From Pseudolabrys sp. FHR47 (GTDB lineage: Bacteria; Pseudomonadota; Alphaproteobacteria; Rhizobiales; Xanthobacteraceae): a stretch of DNA of 64,000 nt. The stretch's first letter is position 1; the number at the start of each line of letters is the position of its first letter. Below, piece after piece: positions 26,856 through 35,686 of the stretch. The DNA lies in assembly GCF_005153485.1 (NCBI RefSeq), contig NZ_CP039740.1, positions 4,405,001 to 4,469,000 of the forward strand, written 5' to 3'. The translations under genes were made by a program, and so were the position numbers. Below the pieces are notes generated by a model. That model ran no database searches and was not told the DNA's origin. It was given only the letters and a program-made list of their open reading frames with translations.

Positions 26856-29800
26856 ATGCGCTTCTTGCCTGACGGCCCTGACGTCCCGCCTGATCTGGTC
26901 TCTGCTCAGGAGAAAGGACAGACAATCTTTGTATGTGGCGCGGGTGTATCGCGCCGCGCTGGATTACCTTTGTTTCGTGGTTTGGTCGAAGGCGTTTACC
27001 AGCAGTTGGGCGAAGACTGGAACCTGCATCCAGCCGAACGCGAGGGGATGCAGACAGATGGCGCGCTGGAAGGCCAGTATGACCGCGTGCTGCGTTGCCT
27101 GGAGCGACGGTTAGCGGCTTCGGATGCACTGCGCAACCGTGGCATGCGTGAGCGCATTCGAACAGCGGTACGGCATGTCCTTGCGCCGCCCGCCAATGCC
27201 GATCTGGCCAATCACCTCGCATTGTTGGAGCTGTCGCGGGACGCGGAAGGCCGCAATCGGATTCTTACCACCAACTTCGATACGCTGTTTGAGAGAGCCT
27301 GGCATGACAAGCATCAGTCGGCGATTGCCACGCATGCCGGCATGGCCATGCCGCAGCCTAAAGTCGCGGCGTGTACGGGCGTCTTGCACCTTCATGGCCG
27401 GCTTGCCGACCCCATGCCGGAATTGGCGGCGTTTGATACCGACCTCGTGCTGACAAGCGCCGAGTTTGGCGACGCCTATCTCCGGTCTGGCTGGGCATCG
27501 CGTTACATCTATGATCTCGTGCGGGCCTATACGGTCGTGCTGGTTGGCTATCAGGCTGATGATCCGCCGATGCGGTACTTGCTTGAAGCACTGGAGGCAG
27601 ACCGCGAGCGCTATCCAGACTTGCAGAAAGTTTATGCCTTCGCTTCTTGCGAGCCCGGCCAGGAGGAACTGGTGCGCGCTCTTTGGGCCGCAAAGGCAGT
27701 CGAGCCCATTCTCTACACAGTCAACAATGACGATCACGACGCCCTTTATTCCAGCCTGCTGGAATGGCGGAACTATGCGGAGGACCCAACAGCTTGGCGT
27801 CGTGAACGCTTACGCCCTATCCTTGCCGCGCCGCCAAGCGCGACCAGCGATGAACGCAAACAGGAATGCACAAACCTGCTAGCTCACGGCGACGCCTGTC
27901 AATTGTTGGGGGAGCTGTCGCCGCCGGCCGAATGGCTTCCGGTTCTGATTGAGAAGCGCGTCTTCGACCGAGGCAAGGAACTGCCAGGCCAATGGATCGC
28001 AAAACGCATCAACGATCCGGCGATGATCCGCGCCGCCACTACGATCGCCGCATTTGACGAACAATTACGCTGGCATATCGGACAGGCGCTGGAACGCGAC
28101 CAGCAGCAGGTTTCGCCATTACGTGCTCGGGCGTGGCGTTTGATGCTGACGGCAAAGCGGCCACGCGCGGCAGATGTTCTGGATGATAGCTGGTATCAGG
28201 CCTCTCCCGCGATTAAGCGCGGTCAGGTGGATTTCGAAACGCGCCGTCTTGTCAGCCGAATTCTACGCCCCCGACTGACGATCGGCAAAGCCTGGCGCTG
28301 GGACCATGAGACCCGCGACCCTGATGCAGCGGAGGCGCTTCACGATCTCCTCAAGCTTGAATTTGATCCGGCGGAGCATCCTCCAGCCACCGAAATTCTT
28401 GCGGCGTGGCCTCAAGACATCGAACATGAGATTGCGCTATTTCAAATGCTGGACCGGGCGCTGCTCGACGCGATGGAGGAAGCGCAGGATATTGGGCTAC
28501 TGGACGGCTGGGATCGGATCAGCTTTGACGTGCCATCCGTAGCGGCGCACAGACAGAACGCACATCGCCACGGATTTTATCCGATTACCCGCGCGCTCGC
28601 GGACCTTTGGCTCCGCATCGTCGCGCGCGATGCCACCCGGGCGCGGGCGCTGGTTCAACTATGGACTAATTCAGCCCACTTGCTGCTTCGGCGATTGACG
28701 TTGTTTGCATATGAGCATGCGGCCTTCTCGCCATCGGAGGCCGCTATGGCCGTCATGAACCTCGACGAGAAAATGTTTTGGGGCAACGCCCGCGTCGAGA
28801 TCATGCGCCTTCTTGTGGCGCGCTGGTCGCAGTTCAGCGATCCAGATCGTGCGGCGATTGAAACACGCATACGGAACGGGGAGCCGCGCGATCTATTTCC
28901 TGCGGATGCATTTGAGAACGATGAGGAATGGCGCTCGGTTCATGACTCTTCCATATACAGACGCTTGAAACGGATAGAGCTTGCGGGCGGCACGCTTTCG
29001 CCTGAAAGCCAGAAGGTCATCGCGGAGATTGCGGCAAGGCATCCGGAATGGCAGCCGAGCCCGGGAGACCGCGACGACTTTCATGTCTGGCACGAGATGC
29101 GCTCGGGCCCCGACGGGGAACCGGGGCTGCTTGCGAAGATCGCGGACGACCGGCTGGTGCGGGAAGCCATGCGCCTCCAACGCGAAAGACATTTCGATCA
29201 GGGAGATGTTTGGCGGGTATTTTGCTCTGCTGATCCGGAGAGAGCCTTACGCGGCCTTCAACTGGAAGCAGCCGGCAATCAATGGGAGCCGGAAGCATGG
29301 CGTTATTTGATCTGGGCAGCGAACGAAAAAGGCGATGCTTCGTTCCAATTCACGCTGGCCGGTCTCTTGTTGCAAATGCCCGACGCCCCTTTATCCGAGC
29401 TTTTACCGGCAGCAACCTCCTGGCTGCAACGGCGGCGCGAGGTTCTGTCCGCCACCGAGAGCATAGAAAACCCACCACAATTTTTTCCGCTTTGGGATCG
29501 CTTTGCCGACCTCGTCTATCTGTCGTCGGACGATGCGTCTGAGAAAGATGAATTGGGCGACGATCTGCTGACGGAATCGCTCAACAGGCCAGGCGGCACG
29601 CTCGCATGGGCATTACTGGATGCGCTGGGTGCGATGAAACCCGACCGCAATGCAGGCTTTGGCGCGGCGCTATTAACACGGTTTGATCGGCTCGCCTCTG
29701 CCGGTGGTCGGGCCGGATTGCTGGCGCGGGTGTATCTCGCCCATTCATTGGCTTATCTCGACGCGGTAGACCCGAATTGGGTTCAGACACATTTTGAACC

Positions 29801-30563
29801 GAGGTTTGCCTGGGGACATCCCGAAGCGCTGCCGCTTTGGCGGTCCTTTGCCAACGACGGAGTTGGCTCTGCCCGGCTATTCAACGCCCTGAAGCCCGCG
29901 GCGCTCGCGGCTTTCGAACGTCAAGAGTTGTCCGACAATGAGTTTGAAGGCGTGATGTCGAACCTTCTGAGCGTCGCCCTCTGGCACCAACGCGGTGAAG
30001 CGCCGGAATATGAGCTCTCGGCGGCAGAAGTCAGGCGGGCGCTGACGGTGGGGCCGGCTTCGGCGCGCCGGAATGTCTCGTGGAACCTCTGGCGCATGAT
30101 GGGCAAGCCGGATCAGGAAGGCTCGGACGAGGAGGATGCCGGGACGGCCCCTATCGATAGGCCAACCCGGTGGCGGACGATAATTGGGCCGCTTTTCCAG
30201 AGTATATGGCCGCTGGACGCGCGACTGCGCTCAGAGAGCACGACACAAAATCTTGTCTTGATGGCGCTGGAAACAGAAGATGCGTTTCCAGAAGCAGTCG
30301 AGGCTATCCTGGACGTAATTGTGCCTTACGAGCTTTATCAGCTCTCGCATTCTTTACGCTTGGAGAGCAAACACAGCGAATTGGTCCGGCGATACCCTCT
30401 TTCGTTTGTAAGGCTGGCCAACGCGCTAATTGATCCCGCTGCGTTCCGCGTCCCAAGTGATCTCGCAGGCTTTCTGCAAGAATGTGCGGCCGCCGATCCG
30501 ACGGTGGTCAACGATCCGGCCTATGTCCGTCTCAACGGGTTGCGCCGGCAGCGCAATGCTTAG
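26856..30563 (+). CDS. SIR2-domain protein, probable stand-alone anti-phage NADase (DSR-like), 1235 aa
   Basis: Very long single gene. The N-terminal 300 residues form a SIR2 (SIR2_2-type) domain: FVCGAGVSRRAGLPLF at about 25-40 (NAD loop), TTNFD at 138-142 with Asn140, HLHGR at 178-182 with His180, and LVGYQADDPPMR at 229-240. These are the places where DSR2 and ThsA carry catalytic Asn and His. The remaining roughly 900 residues are helix-rich with no Walker A motif, so it is not a STAND ATPase. That layout matches the DSR1/DSR2 anti-phage proteins, in which the C-terminal region senses a phage protein and the SIR2 domain depletes NAD. Upstream in-frame stop at 26835-26837 makes ATG 26856 the first start. 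No partner gene is visible on either side, and GC is lower than in proB. Similarity to a characterised DSR cannot be proven here. Confidence 0.85.
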   Translation: MRFLPDGPDVPPDLVSAQEKGQTIFVCGAGVSRRAGLPLFRGLVEGVYQQLGEDWNLHPAEREGMQTDGALEGQYDRVLRCLERRLAASDALRNRGMRERIRTAVRHVLAPPANADLANHLALLELSRDAEGRNRILTTNFDTLFERAWHDKHQSAIATHAGMAMPQPKVAACTGVLHLHGRLADPMPELAAFDTDLVLTSAEFGDAYLRSGWASRYIYDLVRAYTVVLVGYQADDPPMRYLLEALEADRERYPDLQKVYAFASCEPGQEELVRALWAAKAVEPILYTVNNDDHDALYSSLLEWRNYAEDPTAWRRERLRPILAAPPSATSDERKQECTNLLAHGDACQLLGELSPPAEWLPVLIEKRVFDRGKELPGQWIAKRINDPAMIRAATTIAAFDEQLRWHIGQALERDQQQVSPLRARAWRLMLTAKRPRAADVLDDSWYQASPAIKRGQVDFETRRLVSRILRPRLTIGKAWRWDHETRDPDAAEALHDLLKLEFDPAEHPPATEILAAWPQDIEHEIALFQMLDRALLDAMEEAQDIGLLDGWDRISFDVPSVAAHRQNAHRHGFYPITRALADLWLRIVARDATRARALVQLWTNSAHLLLRRLTLFAYEHAAFSPSEAAMAVMNLDEKMFWGNARVEIMRLLVARWSQFSDPDRAAIETRIRNGEPRDLFPADAFENDEEWRSVHDSSIYRRLKRIELAGGTLSPESQKVIAEIAARHPEWQPSPGDRDDFHVWHEMRSGPDGEPGLLAKIADDRLVREAMRLQRERHFDQGDVWRVFCSADPERALRGLQLEAAGNQWEPEAWRYLIWAANEKGDASFQFTLAGLLLQMPDAPLSELLPAATSWLQRRREVLSATESIENPPQFFPLWDRFADLVYLSSDDASEKDELGDDLLTESLNRPGGTLAWALLDALGAMKPDRNAGFGAALLTRFDRLASAGGRAGLLARVYLAHSLAYLDAVDPNWVQTHFEPRFAWGHPEALPLWRSFANDGVGSARLFNALKPAALAAFERQELSDNEFEGVMSNLLSVALWHQRGEAPEYELSAAEVRRALTVGPASARRNVSWNLWRMMGKPDQEGSDEEDAGTAPIDRPTRWRTIIGPLFQSIWPLDARLRSESTTQNLVLMALETEDAFPEAVEAILDVIVPYELYQLSHSLRLESKHSELVRRYPLSFVRLANALIDPAAFRVPSDLAGFLQECAAADPTVVNDPAYVRLNGLRRQRNA

Positions 30564-30748
30564 ACCAATGGCTAGCGCGTCGATAGCGTTCATACGCCGT
30601 ATCCGCAAAGCGCCCGCTCACAACCAGAGCGTGGCGGACGGAGCCCTGCCTGGGATCGGCTAGGCTCCCGGATGATCGGGCACCCCTTACGGGCGCGGGA
30701 CACGGCGTGCTAGACACCCGGCGCAACCATTACGCCGCTGCCGGGACC

Positions 30749-31879
30749 ATGTCGAAAACGCCTGCCCTTACCGATTTCCGCCGCATCGTCATCAAGGTCG
30801 GCTCGTCGCTGCTGGTCGATTCCGAGGCCGGTGAGCTCAAGCGCGCGTGGCTGGCGTCGCTGGTCGATGACATTGCGAAATTGCATGGCGAGAAACGCGA
30901 CGTGCTGGTGGTTTCGTCAGGCGCCATCGCCTCGGCGCGCGCGACCTTGAAGCTGCCGCGCGGCGCGCTGCGTCTGGAGGAAGCGCAGGCCGCCGCCGCG
31001 GTCGGGCAGATTGCGCTGGCGCGCTCCTGGTCGGAGACCCTGAGCGCGCACAACATCACCGCCGGACAAATTCTGCTGACGCTCACCGACACCGAAGAGC
31101 GCCGCCGCTATCTCAATGCGCGCGAGACCATCGACAAGCTTCTGGAATGGCGCGTCGTGCCGGTGATCAACGAGAACGACACCGTCGCCACCAGCGAAAT
31201 CCGCTATGGCGACAATGACCGCCTCGCCGCGCGCGTCGCGACGATGGTGAGTGCTGACCTGCTGGTACTGCTGTCGGATATCGACGGCCTCTATGACAAG
31301 CCGCCGGCGCCGGGCAACGACGCCAAGCTCATTCCGGTGGTGCCGCGCATCACCGCCGAGATCGAAAGCATGGCCGGCGCCTCGGGCTCCGAATTGTCGC
31401 GCGGCGGCATGGTCACCAAGATCGAGGCCGGCAAGATCGCCACCACCGCCGGCGTCCACATGGTCATCGCCTCGGGCCGCGTCATGCATCCGCTCAAGGC
31501 TATTGCCGAGGGCGGGCCCTGCACCTGGTTCCTGACGCCGGCCAATCCGGTGACGTCGCGCAAGAAGTGGATCGCCGGCTCGCTCGAGCCGCATGGCGCG
31601 CTGCATATCGACGATGGCGCAGTGAAGGCATTGCGCAGCGGCAAGAGCCTGCTGCCGGCGGGCGTGAAAAAAATCGACGGCGCATTTCAGCGCGGCGACG
31701 CTGTGATCTTGCGCGGCCCCGATGGCGCCGAAGTCGGCCGCGGGCTGGTCGCCTACGATTTCGCCGACGCCGAGAAGATCATCGGCCGCTCATCGGCCGA
31801 CGTGCAGACCATCCTCGGCTTCACCGGCCGCACCGTGATGGTGCACCGGGACGACCTCGTGATGGGCGGCGGCCTCTAA
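30749..31879 (+). CDS. proB: Glutamate 5-kinase
   Basis: 376 residues; first step of proline synthesis, phosphorylating glutamate with ATP. The amino-acid-kinase domain shows [71 protein letters not shown] and SDIDGLYD with [15 protein letters not shown]-terminal PUA domain (about 275-376) is present, as in the long bacterial form. ATG 30749 is the family start; the frame is open to 30707. proA lies downstream on the same strand. Confidence 0.95.
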   Translation: MSKTPALTDFRRIVIKVGSSLLVDSEAGELKRAWLASLVDDIAKLHGEKRDVLVVSSGAIASARATLKLPRGALRLEEAQAAAAVGQIALARSWSETLSAHNITAGQILLTLTDTEERRRYLNARETIDKLLEWRVVPVINENDTVATSEIRYGDNDRLAARVATMVSADLLVLLSDIDGLYDKPPAPGNDAKLIPVVPRITAEIESMAGASGSELSRGGMVTKIEAGKIATTAGVHMVIASGRVMHPLKAIAEGGPCTWFLTPANPVTSRKKWIAGSLEPHGALHIDDGAVKALRSGKSLLPAGVKKIDGAFQRGDAVILRGPDGAEVGRGLVAYDFADAEKIIGRSSADVQTILGFTGRTVMVHRDDLVMGGGL

Positions 31880-31916
31880 CGTCTCAATGTCCGCGCTTGC
31901 CCCCGGACGCGGTCAC

Positions 31917-32117
31917 TTAGTGTCCGCGCTTGCCCTTGATGCGGGAGCGGCGGCCGGCCGGGGCCGATTTCTGCGGCGCCGGTCGTTTCGGCAGGCGCAG
32001 CTTGGTGCCATCCGGGAATTCGATGAAGCGGGTCGGCACCTGGCCGGGCCGGCCCTCGATCACATATTTGGTGCCGACGGGAAAACGGGCCGGCAGGCGT
32101 TCGGTACTGGTCGGCAT
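31917..32117 (-). CDS. Small basic hypothetical protein (66 aa)
   Basis: Short gene lying opposite to proB and proA in their gap. The product (start MPTSTERLPARFPVGTKYVI, end SRIKGKRGH) has a compact segment GTKYVIEGRPGQ / TRFIEFPDGTKLRLP followed by a basic tail. GGAGG lies 6 bases before ATG 32117, which supports it as real and decides the start. I recognise no family. It looks like a conserved small cytosolic protein, possibly nucleic-acid binding because of its charge, which is only inference. Confidence 0.55.
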   Translation of the reverse strand: MPTSTERLPARFPVGTKYVIEGRPGQVPTRFIEFPDGTKLRLPKRPAPQKSAPAGRRSRIKGKRGH

Positions 32118-32411
32118 CGCATCCTCCATGCGCCAGGCCGGAAAACGCCACAAAAGGCCTGTGCGGTTGGTCAGGAACGTTGACGGATCAATATGTAGGG
32201 CCCTTGATGGGTTTCGCCGGGCGGCCGGTTATCCTCGCTATCCCCGGCATCCCCAGCCGCAAATGCAGTTCACGTCCTTTTCAGGCCCATCTCGCCGTAT
32301 CGGACTTGACGTGGTAGGAATGCCTCCCGCGCTCCCGACATGGGTATCGGGGTAGTTGAATTATCGCCGGGTTTGCTGCCGATGACCGCGCCTGCACGCG
32401 CCCTTGAGGGC

Positions 32412-33701
32412 ATGAAAGCCATTGACGGAACTGCCGATTCCGCCGGCCTCACGGAGCTGATGGCGGGTGTCGGCCGGGCCGCCCGCGCCGCCGCGCGCGC
32501 GCTCGCCCGCGCCCCGGCGGAGCAGAAAAATCGCGCCCTCACCGCCATGGCTGCGGCAATCCGCGCATCGAAGCCAGCGATCCTCGCCGCCAATGCCGAG
32601 GATATCGCCCAGGCCCGTAACAGCGGCATGACGGGGGCCATGCTCGACCGTCTCGCCCTCACCGAAAAGAACATCGAGGGTATCGCCGCCGGCATCGAGG
32701 TGGTGCGCGATCTGCCCGACCCCGTCGGCGCCGTGATGGATTCGTGGACGCGGCCGAACGGCCTGACCATCGAGCGCGTGCGCGAGCCGCTCGGCGTCGT
32801 CGGCATCATTTACGAGAGCCGCCCCAACGTCACCGCGGATGCCGGCGCGCTATGCTTGAAAGCCGGCAATGCCGCGATCCTGCGCGGCGGCTCGGACTCG
32901 ACGCATTCCAGCCGCGCCATCCATGCCTGTCTGGTGCAGGGCCTGCGCGACGCCAATCTGCCAGAGGCCGCCATTCAGCTCGTGCCGACGCGCGACCGCG
33001 CCGCGGTCGGCCTGATGCTGACCGGCCTCGACGGCAATCTCGACGTCATCGTGCCGCGCGGCGGCAAGGGCCTCGTCGCCCGCGTGCAGGCGGAAGCGCG
33101 GGTGCCGGTGTTCGCGCATCTGGAAGGCGTCAATCACGTCTATGTCGACAAGGCCGCCGACCTCGCCATGGCCAAATCCATCGTGCTCAATGCCAAGATG
33201 CGGCGCACCGGCGTCTGCGGCGCGGCGGAAACGCTGCTGGTCGATCGCGCCGCCGCTTCGACGCATCTCAAACCGCTGATCGACATGCTGATCGACGCCG
33301 GCTGCGAAATACGCGGCGACGATGCCGTGCAGGCCGCCGACAAGCGCGTGAAGCCCGCGAGCGACGACGACTGGAAGACCGAATATCTCGACGCCATCAT
33401 CACCGCCGGCGTGGTGAATGGCGTCGACGACGCGATCGATCACATCGAGCGTTACGGTTCGCATCACACCGACGCCATCGTTACCGCCGATCAGACCGCG
33501 GCCGACAAATTCCTCGCACAAGTGGATTCCGCCATCGTGCTGCACAACGCCTCGACGCAGTTCGCCGATGGCGGCGAGTTCGGCTTCGGCGCCGAGATCG
33601 GCATCGCCACCGGCCGCCTGCATGCGCGCGGCCCGGTCGGCGCCGAGCAACTCACGACATTCAAGTACCGCATCCGCGGCACCGGTCAGACGCGGCCGTG
33701 A
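32412..33701 (+). CDS. proA: Gamma-glutamyl phosphate reductase
   Basis: NADPH-dependent second enzyme of proline synthesis, making glutamate semialdehyde. Landmarks: [53 protein letters not shown], catalytic Cys in [13 protein letters not shown] and [20 protein letters not shown] at the end. ATG 32412 ([12 protein letters not shown]) gives the usual length of about 430 residues; in-frame ATGs at 32382 and 32340 are alternatives without better ribosome sites. nadD starts 4 bases after its stop. Confidence 0.95.
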   Translation: MKAIDGTADSAGLTELMAGVGRAARAAARALARAPAEQKNRALTAMAAAIRASKPAILAANAEDIAQARNSGMTGAMLDRLALTEKNIEGIAAGIEVVRDLPDPVGAVMDSWTRPNGLTIERVREPLGVVGIIYESRPNVTADAGALCLKAGNAAILRGGSDSTHSSRAIHACLVQGLRDANLPEAAIQLVPTRDRAAVGLMLTGLDGNLDVIVPRGGKGLVARVQAEARVPVFAHLEGVNHVYVDKAADLAMAKSIVLNAKMRRTGVCGAAETLLVDRAAASTHLKPLIDMLIDAGCEIRGDDAVQAADKRVKPASDDDWKTEYLDAIITAGVVNGVDDAIDHIERYGSHHTDAIVTADQTAADKFLAQVDSAIVLHNASTQFADGGEFGFGAEIGIATGRLHARGPVGAEQLTTFKYRIRGTGQTRP

Positions 33702-33705
33702 CATC

Positions 33706-34413
33706 GTGAATTTGCCGCCGCCCGCGCAGCAGCGCTTGCCCAGCATCGAACGGATCATTCCGCCGCACGCTCCCGGCATGCGCATCGGCCTGTTCGGCGG
33801 CACGTTCGATCCGCCGCATCGCGCGCATTTCGATGCCTGCCTCCTGGCGATGAAGCGCCTCAAGCTCGATCGCGTCTGGTGGCTGGTGACGCCCGGCAAT
33901 CCGTTGAAGAACACGAGCGGCCTTGCGCCGCTCGCCGAACGCATGGTGGCGGCGCGCGAGCTTGCGGATCATCCGCGCATCGACATCACCGGCATCGAGG
34001 CCGTGATCAACACGCGCTATACCTTCGACACCATCGAATGGCTGATCGCGCGCTGCCCGCGTGTGCGCTTCGTCTGGATCATGGGCGCCGACAACCTGCG
34101 GCATTTCCACCGCTGGCAGAAATGGCGCGCCATCGCCGAGCTCATTCCCATTGTCGTGGTCGACCGGCCGGGGCCGAGCCTCTATGCCTCGAACAGCACG
34201 GCCGGCCAGGCGCTGGCGAAATTCCGTATCCCGGAAGAAGCGGCGGCCACGCTGCCGCAGCGCCGGGCGCCGGCATGGACTTACCTGCATGGCCTGAAAT
34301 CCACGCTGTCATCGACTGCCTTGCGCGCATTGCGCGACCAGTCCGAAGCGGAACCTCAGGCGAAAGATGAGCCGCTGACGACCAGCATGGCTTCCCGGAA
34401 ACGCGCGAAATAG
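33706..34413 (+). CDS. nadD: Nicotinate-nucleotide adenylyltransferase
   Basis: Adds AMP to nicotinate mononucleotide in NAD synthesis. Motifs: GLFGGTFDPPHRAHFDA (nucleotidyltransferase GxFDPxHxAH), WWLVTPGNPLK, RYTFDTIEWL, FVWIMGADNLRHFHRW and the C-terminal STLSSTALR. Relatives carry an N-terminal extension ending PPHAPGMRIGLFGG, which is present here only if translation starts at GTG 33706 (VNLPPPAQQ); ATG 33778 is a shorter option. GTG is preferred, with moderate certainty. Confidence 0.92.
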   Translation: MNLPPPAQQRLPSIERIIPPHAPGMRIGLFGGTFDPPHRAHFDACLLAMKRLKLDRVWWLVTPGNPLKNTSGLAPLAERMVAARELADHPRIDITGIEAVINTRYTFDTIEWLIARCPRVRFVWIMGADNLRHFHRWQKWRAIAELIPIVVVDRPGPSLYASNSTAGQALAKFRIPEEAAATLPQRRAPAWTYLHGLKSTLSSTALRALRDQSEAEPQAKDEPLTTSMASRKRAK

Positions 34414-34427
34414 TTAGTCTGACACCA

Positions 34428-34967
34428 ATGGCAAAAGCAAAGACCACCCGCACCAAACCGAAGTCCGCTGGCATGGCGAAGAAGTCCGCCGCCAGATCAG
34501 GCGCGAGCAAAACCGCGGGCAAGAAAAACACGGGCAAGAAGAGCGCCGCCAAATCAGGCGACAAGCTCAGCCCTCGCGCGCTGGCCAAAGCCTCGGTGAA
34601 ACCGTCCAAGCCGCCGGCGCCGAAGCCCGCCAAGCCGAAGGCGCCGAAGCTTGACGACAAGACGCTGAAGTCGATCCTGCACAGCCTCAACGAAATGAAG
34701 GCCGAGGACACGGTCGTGATCGACCTATCCGACAAGTCGTCGATCGGCGAGACCATGGTAGTGACCACCGGCCGCTCGAACGTGCATCTGCAGGCCATCG
34801 CCGACCGCGTCATCAAGGACCTGAAAGCCGCCGGCATGACGGGCATCGCCGTCGAAGGCCTGCGCCAGGGCGACTGGGTCGTCATCGATACCGGCAGTGT
34901 GCTGGTTCATGTCTTCCGCCCCGAAGTGCGCGCCTTCTACGGCATCGAGAACATGTGGAGCGCGTGA
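34428..34967 (+). CDS. rsfS: Ribosomal silencing factor RsfS with long basic N-terminal tail
   Basis: RsfS blocks joining of the ribosomal subunits in starvation by binding L14. The RsfS domain occupies about residues 75-179 (ILHSLNEMKAEDTVVIDLSD, MVVTTGRSNVHLQAIADRVI, DWVVIDTGSVLVHVFRPEVR, FYGIENMWSA). Ahead of it is an extra tail of about 75 residues, rich in Lys/Ala/Ser/Pro (GKKNTGKKSAAKSGD, PKPAKPKAPK), like the tail of histone H1. The stop of nadD is 15 bases away. The next gene, rlmH, is the usual neighbour. Confidence 0.92.
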   Translation: MAKAKTTRTKPKSAGMAKKSAARSGASKTAGKKNTGKKSAAKSGDKLSPRALAKASVKPSKPPAPKPAKPKAPKLDDKTLKSILHSLNEMKAEDTVVIDLSDKSSIGETMVVTTGRSNVHLQAIADRVIKDLKAAGMTGIAVEGLRQGDWVVIDTGSVLVHVFRPEVRAFYGIENMWSA

Positions 34968-34977
34968 GCGCCCCTTT

Positions 34978-35065
34978 CTGTCATCGTCCGCGAAAGCGGA
35001 CGATCCAGCTCTTTCCGAAATAGCCGCAGCGCTGGATCCTCCGCTTTCGCGGAGGATGACGACAG
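34978..35065. repeat. Intergenic palindromic repeat (GTCxTCCGCGAAAGCGG family)
   Basis: CTGTCATCGTCCGCGAAAGC at the left mirrors the right end GCTTTCGCGGAGGATGACGA, with GATCCAGC / GCTGGATC inside. It lies between rsfS and rlmH. Similar elements occur at 41229-41290, 58051-58133 and 63526-63610. Confidence 0.75.
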
Positions 35066-35087
35066 AGTTCGTGGTAGGCTCTGAACC

Positions 35088-35567
35088 ATGCGCATCATCG
35101 TCGCCGCCATTGGCCGCATGAAGGGCCCGGAAGCCGAACTCGCCGAGCGCTACGCCAAGCGCGCGACGCAGAGTGGCCGTGCCTTGGGCTGGAAATCGGT
35201 CGAAGTCATTGAGATCAAGGAAAGCCGCGCCGACGAAGCGATGAAGCGCATGCTCGAGGAGTCGATCGCGCTCGCCAATGTCATTCCGCAGGGCGCGGCG
35301 GTGGTGCTGCTCGACGAGAAAGGCGACGCGCTCGGCAGCCAGGCTTTCGCCACCGAGCTTGCGACCTGGCGCGAGAACAACAAGCCGGCCGTCGTCTTCA
35401 TGATCGGCGGCGCCGATGGATTGGCGGCAAGCCTGCGCGACAAGGCCGATCTGCGCCTGTCGTTCGGCAAGGCGACATGGCCGCATCAGCTCGTACGCGC
35501 GATGGTGCTGGAGCAGATCTATCGCGCGACGACGATACTGAGTGGGCATCCGTATCATCGGGTGTAG
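35088..35567 (+). CDS. rlmH: 23S rRNA (pseudouridine-1915-N3) methyltransferase RlmH
   Basis: 159-residue SPOUT methyltransferase acting on the ribosome's helix 69. Visible: MRIIVAAIGRMKGPEAELAE, VVLLDEKGDALGSQAFATEL, VFMIGGADGLAASLRDKA (SAM-binding knot) and the C-terminal LVRAMVLEQIYRATTILSGH. Length and end are typical (…HPYHRV). It follows rsfS across a palindromic repeat. Confidence 0.96.
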   Translation: MRIIVAAIGRMKGPEAELAERYAKRATQSGRALGWKSVEVIEIKESRADEAMKRMLEESIALANVIPQGAAVVLLDEKGDALGSQAFATELATWRENNKPAVVFMIGGADGLAASLRDKADLRLSFGKATWPHQLVRAMVLEQIYRATTILSGHPYHRV

Positions 35568-35686
35568 ATACGCATCCTGTGCCTTTGTCATGGCCGGGCT
35601 GATGACATTGAATGGACCCAATGCACCGGCAAAAGTGCCCGCAAAATGCACTTGCCGCTAATCCTCGCGGGCGTAACGTGGCTGCG

